From Labilithrix luteola (GTDB taxonomy: Bacteria > Myxococcota_A > Polyangia > Polyangiales > Polyangiaceae): a DNA stretch of 64,000 bases. Position 1 is the first letter of the stretch. Every line of letters begins with the position of its first letter. The notes beneath the pieces were generated by a model. It was not told where the DNA came from. It did not search any database and saw only the letters and a program-made list of their open reading frames with translations. Of this stretch, positions 27,232 through 36,006 are shown piece by piece. The stretch lies in NCBI RefSeq assembly GCF_001263205.1, contig NZ_CP012333.1:372001-436000 (forward strand). The letters are read 5' to 3'. A program made the translations under genes and the position numbers.

Positions 27232-27969
27232 TCAGCGCAAATGGCGCGCGGCGATTCCGTCGAGCACGTAGTCGAGGCCCATGTCGAACCGGACGTCCGG
27301 GGATGGATGCGTTGCCTTCTCGACGACCTTGCCCAGCGTGGGATAGCGGCCCGTCGCGATCATCCGGAGGATGTAGGCCCCGTTCGCGCTCTGCCAACGT
27401 TCCTTGTCCATGCCCGTTTCGCGTTCGATGCGGAGCTCGGTTACCTCGCTCTGGATGGCGCCCATCACGTAGGCCTTCACGGTCGTCACGGCGAGCATGA
27501 CGTCGTCGATGTTCTCGAAACCGAGCGTCTCGCTGAAGGCCGCGAGCGTGGCTTCGAGATGGGCGAGTGCATTCGGGCCGATGTGCGGGCGACTGCCGAG
27601 TAGCTCGGGGAACCACGGATGCTTCATGGACATGCGGCGCATGCCGTGCGCGAGCGCACGAAGAGCCTGACGCCACTCGCCTTTGACCTCCGACAACGGC
27701 ATCTCGCCGTAGACGGCATCCACCATCAGCTCGAGCAACTCTTCCTTCGTGGACACGTAGCCGTAGAGGCGCATGGGCCCGGCGTCGAGCGCGGCACCGA
27801 CCTTCCTGAACGACACCGCGCCGAGGCCTTCCCGATCCGCGAGCGCGATGGCTGCACCTATGATCGCTTCGCGACTCAGAGGCCCGGGCGATGGTCGGAC
27901 GGGCGGCTCGGGACGCTCCCAGACAAGAGGCGCGTCCGGCGTGGTGTCCGGCTTCCGTCGCGGGCTCAT
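27232..27969 (-). CDS. TetR-family transcriptional regulator
   Basis: The 245-aa protein has an N-terminal Pro-rich extension and then the TetR DNA-binding helices LSREAIIGAAIALADREGLG, AVSFRKVGAALDAGPMRLYG and YVSTKEELLELMVD. A helical ligand domain of the TetR_C_33 type follows (GMRRMSMKHPWFPELL). Such repressors sense small hydrophobic ligands, often antibiotics. It diverges from the flavin monooxygenase at 28077. The palindrome at 28033-28049 in the shared region is its likely operator. Confidence 0.9.
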   Translation of the reverse strand: MSPRRKPDTTPDAPLVWERPEPPVRPSPGPLSREAIIGAAIALADREGLGAVSFRKVGAALDAGPMRLYGYVSTKEELLELMVDAVYGEMPLSEVKGEWRQALRALAHGMRRMSMKHPWFPELLGSRPHIGPNALAHLEATLAAFSETLGFENIDDVMLAVTTVKAYVMGAIQSEVTELRIERETGMDKERWQSANGAYILRMIATGRYPTLGKVVEKATHPSPDVRFDMGLDYVLDGIAARHLR

Positions 27970-28032
27970 GGCTCGTCTTCGCTCATGACTGGGCCCTGGA
28001 CAAGAGCGCGGTGCTGGTTACGGTGCATTACG

Positions 28033-28049
28033 TCGATACAGTGTATCGA
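28033..28049. promoter_or_regulatory. Palindromic operator, likely TetR site
   Basis: TCGATAC-AGT-GTATCGA is a perfect 7-3-7 inverted repeat, with a further partial ATCG-rich repeat up to 28065. It is 28 bp before the monooxygenase start and 64 bp from the TetR start, a typical place for repression of both. Confidence 0.75.
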
Positions 28050-28076
28050 TCAGTACATCGTATCGAAAGGGCCAAA

Positions 28077-29654
28077 ATGAACGGAAATTCAGCATCTGTC
28101 CTCGTGATCGGCGGAAGCCTGGTGGGCCTTTCGACCGCACTTTTCCTGGCTTGGGAGGGCATCCCCATGGTCGTGGTCGAGCGCCATCCGGGCAGCTCGG
28201 TGCACCCGCGAGCCATCGGCTACACGCCCCGAACGATGGAGCTCCTCCGTGCCGTGGGGCTCGCCGATCGCTTCCCGCAAGTCACGTCGGACGCTCGCCC
28301 CAGGCGCGTGCGGGTCGAGAGTCTCGCCGGACGTTGGTTCGAAGAGTCGCCGTGGACGCCACCAGCGAAAGTCGCCCCGCCGATCGAGTGGTCTCCCATG
28401 GGCTCGGGCGGCATTGCACAGGACCGCCTCGAGCCGATCCTGCGCGCCAAGGCCATCGAGCTCGGCGCGGACGTGCGCCTCGAAACGGAGCTCCTGCGCT
28501 TCGAGCAGGACGCGAGCGGCGTCACAGCGTGGCTGCGCGGGCCGAGCGGGCAAGAGTACACGCTGCGGGCAAGCTACGTGGTCGCCGCCGACGGGCACCG
28601 GAGCGCGGTCCGCGAGGCGCTCGCGATCGGACGCAGCGGCCGAGGCTCCATGGGCACGATGCGCAGCGTTCTCTTCCGCGCTCCGCTCCAGAAGTATCTC
28701 GAGTCCGGCATCGTGCAGTTCAGCATCGATCAGCCGGACTTCAACGCGTTCCTCGTGACTTACAGGGACGGGCGATGGGCGCTCTTCCTCTCCGACGACG
28801 AAGAGCGTGACGAAGCGACGCTGCAAGCGCTCATTCGGCGCGCGGTGGGTGAGCCCGATCTCCCGATCGAGCTCATCACGACGGGCCGATGGGAGTTGAG
28901 TGCACTCATCGCGGACCACTTCTCTTCGGGCCGCATCTTCCTCGCCGGCGACGCAGCACACACGCTACCGCCGAGTCGTGGTGGCTACGGCGCGAACACC
29001 GGCATCGAGGACGCGCACAACATCGCGTGGAAGCTCGCGGCCGTGCTCGCCGGCAGGTCGTCGCCGAAACTGCTCGAGAGCTACGATGCCGAGCGGCGTC
29101 CCATCGCGTGGCTGCGTCACCAGCAAATCTTCGCGCGCGCCGACTTCGCAGCGCACTCGGCGGGCGTCGCGAAGGACGTCGCCATCATCGACGACGCGGC
29201 CATGGAGTTCGGGCAGCTCTACCGCTCGAACGCGGTGCTCGGCGCCGCGGAGACGCTGCCGCCCGCCCAGCGACCGGACCAGTGGGCCGGTCAGCCAGGA
29301 ACGCGCGCGCCCCATCTCTGGGTCTCCCGCGGCGACGAGCGGCTCTCCTCGCTCGACCTGCTGCAACGGCGCTGGGTCCTCCTCGCCGAAGGCGAGCGCT
29401 GGCGAGAAGCGGCGAAGACCGTGGCCTCCGCGCTCGGCATCGACGTGCACTGCGTCCTCGTGGGGAGCGACGTCGAGACCACGGAGGAAGGCGCGTTTCG
29501 CGCGGCCTTCGGCCTCGAGGCGGACGGAGCCAGCTTGATCCGCCCGGACGGCTACGTCGCCTGGCGATCCGTCGACCTGCCGGCCGATCCGGTGGGCGCG
29601 CTCGAACGCGCGCTGCGTCAGGTCGCATCCGTGGACGAACCACGCGAAAAATGA
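28077..29654 (+). CDS. FAD-dependent aromatic monooxygenase (PheA/TfdB-like)
   Basis: The 525-aa protein starts at the ATG at 28077, with AAAGGG just upstream. It has the ADP-binding loop VLVIGGSLVGLSTALFLA, the DG motif YVVAADGHRSAVREAL, and the FAD ribityl motif FLAGDAAHTLPPSRGGYGAN followed by NIAWKLAAVLAG. A C-terminal thioredoxin-like domain comes last. This is a group A flavin monooxygenase such as those hydroxylating phenols, polyketides or inactivating tetracycline/rifampicin. The divergent TetR gene and operator suggest induction by its substrate. Confidence 0.9.
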   Translation: MNGNSASVLVIGGSLVGLSTALFLAWEGIPMVVVERHPGSSVHPRAIGYTPRTMELLRAVGLADRFPQVTSDARPRRVRVESLAGRWFEESPWTPPAKVAPPIEWSPMGSGGIAQDRLEPILRAKAIELGADVRLETELLRFEQDASGVTAWLRGPSGQEYTLRASYVVAADGHRSAVREALAIGRSGRGSMGTMRSVLFRAPLQKYLESGIVQFSIDQPDFNAFLVTYRDGRWALFLSDDEERDEATLQALIRRAVGEPDLPIELITTGRWELSALIADHFSSGRIFLAGDAAHTLPPSRGGYGANTGIEDAHNIAWKLAAVLAGRSSPKLLESYDAERRPIAWLRHQQIFARADFAAHSAGVAKDVAIIDDAAMEFGQLYRSNAVLGAAETLPPAQRPDQWAGQPGTRAPHLWVSRGDERLSSLDLLQRRWVLLAEGERWREAAKTVASALGIDVHCVLVGSDVETTEEGAFRAAFGLEADGASLIRPDGYVAWRSVDLPADPVGALERALRQVASVDEPREK

Positions 29655-29729
29655 GCCTCGACGGCATCGGCGAGCTCTTCCGCGAAGAGTCGCGCGGCGC
29701 CCGGCGCGCGATGTGGTAAGCGCTGAACG

Positions 29730-31118
29730 ATGATCGACGTCAAGCGCGTTGCCGACGCGGCCTCCGCGGCCGTGATCGAGTCCTTCTCCCAGCTCAACCG
29801 CTACCTCTCCTTCGCTCCCATTTCGAGCGATCCGAATGCAGCGGGCCGTCTCCGCGAGCTCGCGAAGACCCTGCGTGACGACCTCGAGGCGATCGGGATG
29901 TCGAACGCACGCGTCCTCGAGCTCGAAGGCGCGCATCCGTGCGTCGCGGCGGAATGGATGAAGGCCGGGCCGAACGCGCCCACCGTCCTCGTCTATGGTC
30001 ACTTCGACGTGCAGCCCGTGGCCGGCGAAGCGTGGGACACGCCGCCGCATAGCATCGTGCGCAAGGGTGATCGCCTCTACGGCCGCGGCTCCGCCGACGA
30101 CATGGGTGGCTGGCTCAGTCACCTCGTCGCCATCAAGAGCTACTTCAAAGAGGCCAACGGGCTGCCCTGCAACTTGAAGCTCCTGCTCGAAGGCGAAGAG
30201 GAGATCGGGAGCCCGAACCTCGAACGCTTCATGGATGCGTATCCGGACGCGTTCGAGTCCGACGCGATGGTGCTCACCGACTGCGAGAACCCGAGCCCCG
30301 AGATCCCCGGCATCACGGTGAGCCTCCGCGGTCTGCTCGAAATCGAAGTCGCCGTCGAGAGCGCGAAGAGTGATGTGCACTCGGGCCTCTGGGGCAACGT
30401 CGTTCCGGATCCGGCCGTCACGCTCGTGGCACTCCTCGCGCGCCTCGTCGACGACGACGGTCGCCTCAAGCTCGCGCGCCGCGAGATCGATCCGGCGTGG
30501 CTCCAGAGCTCGCACGACGTTCCGATGACCGAGCGCGTGATCCGCGCCGGAGCGCGCCTGCTCGAAGGCGTGAATCCCCTTCCGAACCGCGGCCTCAGCC
30601 CGGCGGCCTGGGCGTGGCGCGAGCCGGCGGTGACGATTCTGTCGACCACCCTCCCCGTGCCGGGCACGGAGAAGAACGCCATCCGCAAGTCGGCCTCCGC
30701 GAAGCTCAGCATCCGCATCGCCCCCGGGCAGACGCCGAAGGAACTCTTCGAGGCCATCCGCGCGGAGCTCACGCAGCAGGTTCCGGGCGGTCTGACCATC
30801 AAGATCAACCAGCTCGAAGGCGGCTCGTCGTCGTGGGACTACGTCGCGGAAGGCCCCGCGTTCGACGCGGCCGATCGCGCCTACGAGGCTGCGTGGGGGC
30901 GCAAGCCGCTCCGAATCGGCATCGGCGGTTCGATTCCCTTCGTCGCGCTCTTCGGCAAGCGATTCTCGCGCCTCCCGCTCGTGCTCAACGGCGTCATCGA
31001 TCCGGAGACGGGCGCGCACGGCCCGAACGAGTCGATGCACATCGGCGTCTACGAGAAGACCGTCACCGCGAACGTGCACCTCTACGCCGAGCTCGCCAAG
31101 GCCCTCGCCAAGGGCTGA
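29730..31118 (+). CDS. M20-family metallopeptidase (dipeptidase-like)
   Basis: The 462-aa protein shows the M20 zinc-site motifs: VYGHFDVQP (His and Asp), GRGSADDMGG (bridging Asp), LLEGEEEIGS (catalytic and metal Glu pair) and a late His in HIGVYEK. The dimerisation domain lies in the middle. Members hydrolyse dipeptides or N-acyl amino acids. There is no signal peptide. It is 75 bp after the monooxygenase on the same strand, possibly in the same transcript, though a metabolic link is not evident. Confidence 0.9.
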   Translation: MIDVKRVADAASAAVIESFSQLNRYLSFAPISSDPNAAGRLRELAKTLRDDLEAIGMSNARVLELEGAHPCVAAEWMKAGPNAPTVLVYGHFDVQPVAGEAWDTPPHSIVRKGDRLYGRGSADDMGGWLSHLVAIKSYFKEANGLPCNLKLLLEGEEEIGSPNLERFMDAYPDAFESDAMVLTDCENPSPEIPGITVSLRGLLEIEVAVESAKSDVHSGLWGNVVPDPAVTLVALLARLVDDDGRLKLARREIDPAWLQSSHDVPMTERVIRAGARLLEGVNPLPNRGLSPAAWAWREPAVTILSTTLPVPGTEKNAIRKSASAKLSIRIAPGQTPKELFEAIRAELTQQVPGGLTIKINQLEGGSSSWDYVAEGPAFDAADRAYEAAWGRKPLRIGIGGSIPFVALFGKRFSRLPLVLNGVIDPETGAHGPNESMHIGVYEKTVTANVHLYAELAKALAKG

Positions 31119-31139
31119 GCGAACGCGCCTCTCCTGCCG

Positions 31140-31170
31140 CACGGCGGTGATCGCTTGGTCACCGCCCGTG
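31140..31170 (+). terminator. Hairpin downstream of the M20 gene
   Basis: CACGGCGGTGA and TCACCGCCCGTG pair over 11 bp with one bulged C and an 8-nt loop, 22 bp after the stop. There is no T tract, so the role as a terminator is uncertain. Confidence 0.45.
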
Positions 31171-31234
31171 CGCGCATGCGGCACACGGCGCGAGCCAGAG
31201 CGGTCTTGGCACGCGCCTTTCAGACGATCGAGGA

Positions 31235-32002
31235 GTGGGCCTCTTCGAGCTGAGCGCGTGGATCATTGCGTGTGGCCTGGCGCTCGCGATGATCGCCGCG
31301 GCAGAGTGGGGCCAAGCCACGGGGCGACGCCAAAAGGCGCGCGGCGACAGCGTCAAACACACGCGCATGGACGACGCCATCATCGGCTTGCTCGGCCTGC
31401 TGCTGGGATTCACGTTCGCGTCTGCGTCGGCGAAGTACGATCAGCGACTCACCTTCATGGTGAACGAGGCAACGGCGATCGCGAACCTCGCCACGGTGGG
31501 CGGGCTGCTCGATGATCCTCAGCGAGACGAGCTCCTCCGAGAGGTCCGCGACTACCTGGACGATCGCATCGAGGCGCCGCAGCATCCGCGCGCCGCTCCC
31601 GAACGCGTCGAGCTCCTTCGACGAACGCGCGAGCACCAGAAGGCGATGGCGGAGACCATCCGGCGCGTCGTCCACGAGCCTCGCCTCGTGTCGACGCACA
31701 CCTCGCTCATCATGGCGCTCAACGCGGTCATGGCGAGCTACGAGGTAGCCCAGGATGGCCTCCGCGATCACGTCCCTGCGACGGTCGTACTCATGCTCCT
31801 CGTGAGCGCCACGTCGACGGCGTTCTCCCTCGGACGCATCTACGGCCTCACGGGCGAACGAGTGCCGTTCGTCACGGCGGTCTTCATCGTGCTCGTGGCG
31901 CTCGTCGTCTTCGTGATTTTCGATCTCGAACAGCCGCGGAGCGGGATCGTGCGCATTCCCGTGGATTCGCTTCTTCGCGTGCGCTCCACGCTCCCGCTCT
32001 GA
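31235..32002 (+). CDS. DUF4239-like (bestrophin-like) membrane protein
   Basis: The 255-aa protein has an N-terminal span (WIIACGLALAMIAAAEW), a second short one (AIIGLLGLLLGFTFASASAK), a helical soluble middle and two C-terminal spans (TVVLMLLVSATSTAFSLG, VTAVFIVLVALVVFVIF). The layout and the motif LLGLLLGFTFASASAKYDQR fit the bestrophin-like DUF4239 group of bacterial inner-membrane proteins, some of which may be channels. The start is a GTG at 31235 placed close to GAGGA. The function is unknown. Confidence 0.75.
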   Translation: MGLFELSAWIIACGLALAMIAAAEWGQATGRRQKARGDSVKHTRMDDAIIGLLGLLLGFTFASASAKYDQRLTFMVNEATAIANLATVGGLLDDPQRDELLREVRDYLDDRIEAPQHPRAAPERVELLRRTREHQKAMAETIRRVVHEPRLVSTHTSLIMALNAVMASYEVAQDGLRDHVPATVVLMLLVSATSTAFSLGRIYGLTGERVPFVTAVFIVLVALVVFVIFDLEQPRSGIVRIPVDSLLRVRSTLPL

Positions 32003-32008
32003 CGCGAC

Positions 32009-32926
32009 TCAGGGCGCCCCGGTCACCTTCGCGCCGCCGCTCGTCTTGGCCTTGCCGGTCACTTTCGTCCCCACGAGGTCGACCTTCGCATTGGCAGACG
32101 CGACGACCGAGTTCGTCGACGAGGAGATGCTACCGCCCGTCATCGTCACCTTCGCGTTGCCCCCCGCTTCGATCGCCACCGGCGCAGTGATGCTCACGCT
32201 CGACATGGTGAGCTGGCAGTTACCGCTCGCCTTCACGCCCGCCTTCGCCGTGACTCCGGTCAGCACGACGGCATCGTTTCCAGCACATTCGAATTCGGAC
32301 TTGCCATCCCACTTCGCGGCCGCCGCGGCCTTCGGGGCATTTCCACTTTTCGCGACAACGAAGATGTAGATACCGAATCCCACGACGGTGAGGACCATCG
32401 CGCCGACGATGATGGCGCCGAGGATCCAACCGAAGACCATCCCCGACGCCTTGTCCTTCAAGTAGTTCTCGGGCGTCTTACCGTTGATCTTCACGCGTAG
32501 TTGATGGCCGCCGCCCATGTCGAACGTGCCCTGCGCGAGGTTGTGCTGCTGCGCAGCAGGCGGTGCGCCTTGGGCCGGACGCGGAGGCTGCGGCGGGTGC
32601 CCGTCAATTCCGAAGCTCATGGCAAGTGAGCTCACGCGAATGCCATTCTGCTCGAGGCCCGAGACGGCGAGGATCTCGGGCGTCACCGCCGCCACGTCAC
32701 CCGTGCCCAGGTGACGGAACGTCAGCTCACGATTCGCCATCTTTCGACCGATGACGTCGCGAATCGCTCGCAGCACTTGCTGCTGCACGTGTTGATCGAG
32801 CTGGGCGGGATCGCCCATCGGACCGCTCGGGGCATAGTCACACGTCGCCATGACGACGACGGAGACCTGCCTCTGTTGCACGTTGTCGAGAAAAGGACCT
32901 ATGGGACCAGCGACCTGAGTGGGCAT
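32009..32926 (-). CDS. Single-span membrane protein with SPFH/YdjI-like N-terminal part and repetitive C-terminus
   Basis: Residues 1-115 (VQQRQVSVVVMATCDYAPSG, HVQQQVLRAIRDVIGRKMAN, SGLEQNGIRVSSLAMSFGID) look like the end of an SPFH/virion-core YdjI domain. A Pro/Gln linker and one membrane span follow (MVFGWILGAIIVGAMVLTVV). The last 100 residues show a short beta repeat (LTGVTAKAGVKASGNC, VAIEAGGNAKVTMTGGSI, SVVASANAKVDLVGTKVTG) suggestive of a small right-handed beta helix. Such a head-TM-beta layout is unusual and no family name is certain. It diverges from lpd. Confidence 0.6.
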   Translation of the reverse strand: MPTQVAGPIGPFLDNVQQRQVSVVVMATCDYAPSGPMGDPAQLDQHVQQQVLRAIRDVIGRKMANRELTFRHLGTGDVAAVTPEILAVSGLEQNGIRVSSLAMSFGIDGHPPQPPRPAQGAPPAAQQHNLAQGTFDMGGGHQLRVKINGKTPENYLKDKASGMVFGWILGAIIVGAMVLTVVGFGIYIFVVAKSGNAPKAAAAAKWDGKSEFECAGNDAVVLTGVTAKAGVKASGNCQLTMSSVSITAPVAIEAGGNAKVTMTGGSISSSTNSVVASANAKVDLVGTKVTGKAKTSGGAKVTGAP

Positions 32927-32966
32927 CGCTTTTCACGCTATCCAACGCACATGCAGGTCGTGGATT

Positions 32967-32992
32967 CCCCAAATGGATTACCCAATTTGGGG
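32967..32992. promoter_or_regulatory. Inverted repeat in the divergent region before lpd
   Basis: CCCCAAAT and ATTTGGGG are separated by 10 bp and lie 41 bp upstream of the SPFH-like gene. The flanking GGATT/GATTC adds imperfect symmetry. This could be an operator or cruciform. The rest of the 308-bp intergenic region (32927-33234) shows only the AAGGAG site for lpd. Confidence 0.5.
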
Positions 32993-33234
32993 GATTCGCT
33001 CGATGCCCAACGTCCACGACGCCCGTCAAGTTGCAAGCGCGGTCGATGACGAACCACCGAAGCTCGCTGCACGGCGCGTCGAGTGCAGGCCCCAAATGTG
33101 CGGCACCATGCCAAGGCGAGGCACGGCATGCGGCGTGTACGCCACGCGAAGCGCACTCGCCCCGATTAATCGTGGACATCGCAGGCGGTTGCTAGAGACT
33201 TCAGTCTCGCGTCTCGCGACAAGGAGAGTCCGTC

Positions 33235-34650
33235 ATGGCAACGGCAGAGCGGTTCGATGCAATCGTGATCGGCGGGGGTCCGGCAGGCTACACGGGGGCA
33301 ATCCGACTCGCGCAGCTCGGGCAACGAACGCTCTGCGTGGAGAAGGAAGACCTCGGCGGCGTGTGCCTCAACTGGGGCTGCATCCCGTCGAAGGCCCTCA
33401 TCGACACCGCCCACATGAATCACAAGCTCAAGGATCTCGAGGCGGTCGGCCTCGTGGGCATGGGCGCGCCGCGCGTGGAGGTCGCGAAGCTCCAGGCGTG
33501 GAAGAACTCCATCGTCAAGAAGCTCGTCAGCGGCGTCGGCTCGCTCCTCAAGTCCAACGGTGCGTCGACGGTCTTCGGAACCGCGCGCATCACGGGCCCG
33601 AACTCCGTATCGGTCGCACTCCGCGAAGGCGGGGAAAAGCAGTACGAGGCCAAGGCCATCGTCATCGCCACGGGCTCGTCGACGATCGGCTTGCCGAGCC
33701 TTCCGTTCGACGGCCGCACGATCGTCGGCGCGCGCGAGGCCGTCTCGCTCGACGCCATTCCGAAGCGCCTGCTCGTGCTCGGCGGCGGCGTCATCGGTCT
33801 CGAGCTCGGCTCGATGTATCAGAACTTCGGAGCGCAGGTGACCGTCGTCGAGGCCCTGCCGCAGCTGCTCACCGGCGTCGACAAGGACTGCGTGGCCGTC
33901 GCGCAGCGTTCGCTGGCGAAGCGCGGGATGACGATCCTCGTCAACCACAAGGCCATGGGCCACGAGCGCACGAAGACCGGCATCGCCGTGAAGGTGGTGG
34001 ACGACAAGGGCGTCGCATCGACCATCGAGGTCGACGTGGTCCTCGTCGCGATCGGCATGGCCCCGAACAGCAAAGGCCTCGGACTCGAGACGGTCGGCAT
34101 CACGCCGGATGCCAAAGGTTTCATCGCCACGAACGAGGTCGGCCGGACGAACGTGCCGTCGATCTACGCGGTCGGCGACGTCAGCGGAGCACCGCTCCTC
34201 GCGCACAAAGCCTTCAAAGAAGCGGTGGTGACCGCCGAGGTCATCGCCGGTCACCGGTCAGCCAAGGACTGGAAGACGATTCCCGCGGCCGTCTTCACCG
34301 ATCCCGAGATCGCCTACGCAGGCCTCACCGAGGAAGAAGCGGTACGAAAGGGGAGAGAGGTGAAGGTGGGTCGCATGCCCTTCGCCGCCAGCGGCCGCGC
34401 GATGGCCATGCGCGAGACCGAAGGCTTCGTGAAGACCGTCATGGACAAGTCCACGCACGAGATCCTCGGCGTGCACATCGTCGGCCCGCGCGCCTCCGAC
34501 ATGATCAGCGAAGCGGCACTCGGCATCGAAATGGGCGCGTTCGCCGAGGACATCGCGCTCACCATTCATCCTCACCCCACCCTCGGCGAAGCGATGATGA
34601 TCTCGAGCGAACACGCACTCGGTCAGGCCACGGACATCCTCAACCGCTGA
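33235..34650 (+). CDS. lpd: Dihydrolipoyl dehydrogenase
   Basis: The 471-aa protein is a textbook E3 flavoprotein: FAD loop IVIGGGPAGYTGAIRLA, redox disulfide C44/C49 in GGVCLNWGCIPSKA, NAD loop LVLGGGVIGLELGSMY, second FAD motif IYAVGDVSGAPLLAHKA, and the dimer-interface catalytic His in TIHPHPTLGEAM. It reoxidises lipoamide of the pyruvate/2-oxoglutarate dehydrogenase or glycine cleavage complexes in the cytosol. It stands alone here without E1/E2 genes. The ATG follows AAGGAGAG. Confidence 0.95.
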   Translation: MATAERFDAIVIGGGPAGYTGAIRLAQLGQRTLCVEKEDLGGVCLNWGCIPSKALIDTAHMNHKLKDLEAVGLVGMGAPRVEVAKLQAWKNSIVKKLVSGVGSLLKSNGASTVFGTARITGPNSVSVALREGGEKQYEAKAIVIATGSSTIGLPSLPFDGRTIVGAREAVSLDAIPKRLLVLGGGVIGLELGSMYQNFGAQVTVVEALPQLLTGVDKDCVAVAQRSLAKRGMTILVNHKAMGHERTKTGIAVKVVDDKGVASTIEVDVVLVAIGMAPNSKGLGLETVGITPDAKGFIATNEVGRTNVPSIYAVGDVSGAPLLAHKAFKEAVVTAEVIAGHRSAKDWKTIPAAVFTDPEIAYAGLTEEEAVRKGREVKVGRMPFAASGRAMAMRETEGFVKTVMDKSTHEILGVHIVGPRASDMISEAALGIEMGAFAEDIALTIHPHPTLGEAMMISSEHALGQATDILNR

Positions 34651-34673
34651 GTGCCCCGACCTTCATCCGCCGC

Positions 34674-35858
34674 TTAGGGTTCGGCGCTCCACGGGGAGGG
34701 GGTTTGGCCCAGCGCCCAGCGGAGGCCGGCGAGGCCGGCTTCGGTTTCGTCGGCCCAGAGTCGCGCGAGATCGGCGTCGAGATCGCGGAGGGGCGTGCCT
34801 CCCCAGGTGGCGCCGAGAATCTGCTGGTCGAGCTCGGTCTCGGCCTTCGGGGCGTTTCCTTCGGCCAGGTCGCAGAGCAGATCGTGACGCGCCGCCATGA
34901 AGTCGTCGACGAAATCCATGGCACACCGCGGTCGAACGATGGCAATGGGCATCACGACTTTCGTGGCGCCGAGCGCGGCCAGCGCCCACGAGAGTCGATT
35001 CCACTCGTTTCGCAGGACGAACACGCGATCGGTGAAGCCCTCGGGGAGCTCGCTGTCGTTGTCGGGAAGAGCTTTGCCCGTGTTGGCGAGGAGCGCGTCG
35101 ACGTTGGGCAGCCACGACGCATCGCTCGCGTCAGCGGCGAGCAGCGCACGGACGTCGTCGATGCGACGCGCCATGCTCCGAACGCCGGCCTGCGCGTCTT
35201 CGAGCGAGAGCGGTGAGACCTTCGCATCGTCGTCGGGATCACCGGAGAGGTAGTCCGCCGCGCGGAAGGCAAAGGCCTGCGAGAGCACCGCGAGACGCGT
35301 CGCGAGCGAGGTGCGTTGGGGCGCGGGCACGTCGGCGAGGACGTCACGCGCCTCGGCCCAACGTCCGCGCTCGAAGAGGAGCGTGACGAGGAGGATGTCC
35401 GTCGTGACGCGTGCGGGGTCGTCCTTGGCGGCGATGGCGCGCGCGCCTCGGACCACGTCGAACGCCGCGACGTCGTCGCCCATGTCGTGGAGCACCGAGG
35501 CCGCTTCGCGGAAGAGCACGCTCGCACGGCCGCCCGCGAGGACGCCGTCGAGCAAGCGCGCGATCATCTTCTCGGTGCTCGCATCGTCGAAGCGCTTCAT
35601 CTTCGCGACGGCGGCGAGCGCCTCGTCGGTGGTGCGCGTCGGCTCGTCGCCGGCCTTCGGCTGCACCTTCTCGCGAAGCCATCCTTCGAGACGCGCCGCG
35701 GGTTCGCCGTTGCCGACCGCACGAACCTCGGCGAGCAGCGCGGCTCCGACGAGCCCGCCATCGGAGAGTTTCTCCGCCTGGCGAGCCCAGGCATCCTTGG
35801 GGCGCACGACGTCGACAATCACCGCTTCGACGTCTTTGGGGCGTACGTGCTCGGCCAT
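34674..35858 (-). CDS. Alpha-helical protein of unknown function
   Basis: The protein is 394 aa from the ATG at 35858 (an ATG at 35870 is also possible; neither has a clear ribosome-binding site). It is rich in Ala/Leu/Asp and looks all-helical, with repeat-like segments (TDILLVTLLFERGRWAEARD, AAFDVVRGARAIAAKDD) reminiscent of TPR solenoids. No signal peptide, membrane span or catalytic motif is apparent. It is the next minus-strand gene after the large Cys-rich lipoprotein but separated from it by a strong terminator, and it converges with lpd. Confidence 0.7.
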   Translation of the reverse strand: MAEHVRPKDVEAVIVDVVRPKDAWARQAEKLSDGGLVGAALLAEVRAVGNGEPAARLEGWLREKVQPKAGDEPTRTTDEALAAVAKMKRFDDASTEKMIARLLDGVLAGGRASVLFREAASVLHDMGDDVAAFDVVRGARAIAAKDDPARVTTDILLVTLLFERGRWAEARDVLADVPAPQRTSLATRLAVLSQAFAFRAADYLSGDPDDDAKVSPLSLEDAQAGVRSMARRIDDVRALLAADASDASWLPNVDALLANTGKALPDNDSELPEGFTDRVFVLRNEWNRLSWALAALGATKVVMPIAIVRPRCAMDFVDDFMAARHDLLCDLAEGNAPKAETELDQQILGATWGGTPLRDLDADLARLWADETEAGLAGLRWALGQTPSPWSAEP

Positions 35859-35928
35859 GGCGCGCACCATAGTCGGTCGCCCCGATATCGGGTAGGGAGG
35901 CCGCGCCCATGCTGGGCCCATCAAGAGA

Positions 35929-35959
35929 AACGCCCCCTGCCACGAGGGCAGAGGGCGTT
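35929..35959 (-). terminator. Intrinsic terminator of the Cys-rich lipoprotein gene
   Basis: On the minus strand a 13-bp stem with one mismatch (AACGCCCTCTGCC pairing with GGCAGGGGGCGTT, about a 4-nt loop) is followed by TTTCTCTT. It lies 48 bp after the stop at 36007. Hairpin plus pyrimidine tract is the standard Rho-independent form. Confidence 0.78.
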
Positions 35960-36006
35960 GACTCAACTCAATAGCGTCGGCCGCGAAACCGACGGTCTCC
36001 GTGACG

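Noticed and set aside
28965..31184. A 739-codon open frame on the minus strand opposite the monooxygenase and M20 genes
   Set aside because: It is a by-product of GC-rich codon use opposite two clear genes; its translation is Arg/Ala/Asp-rich with no family motif.
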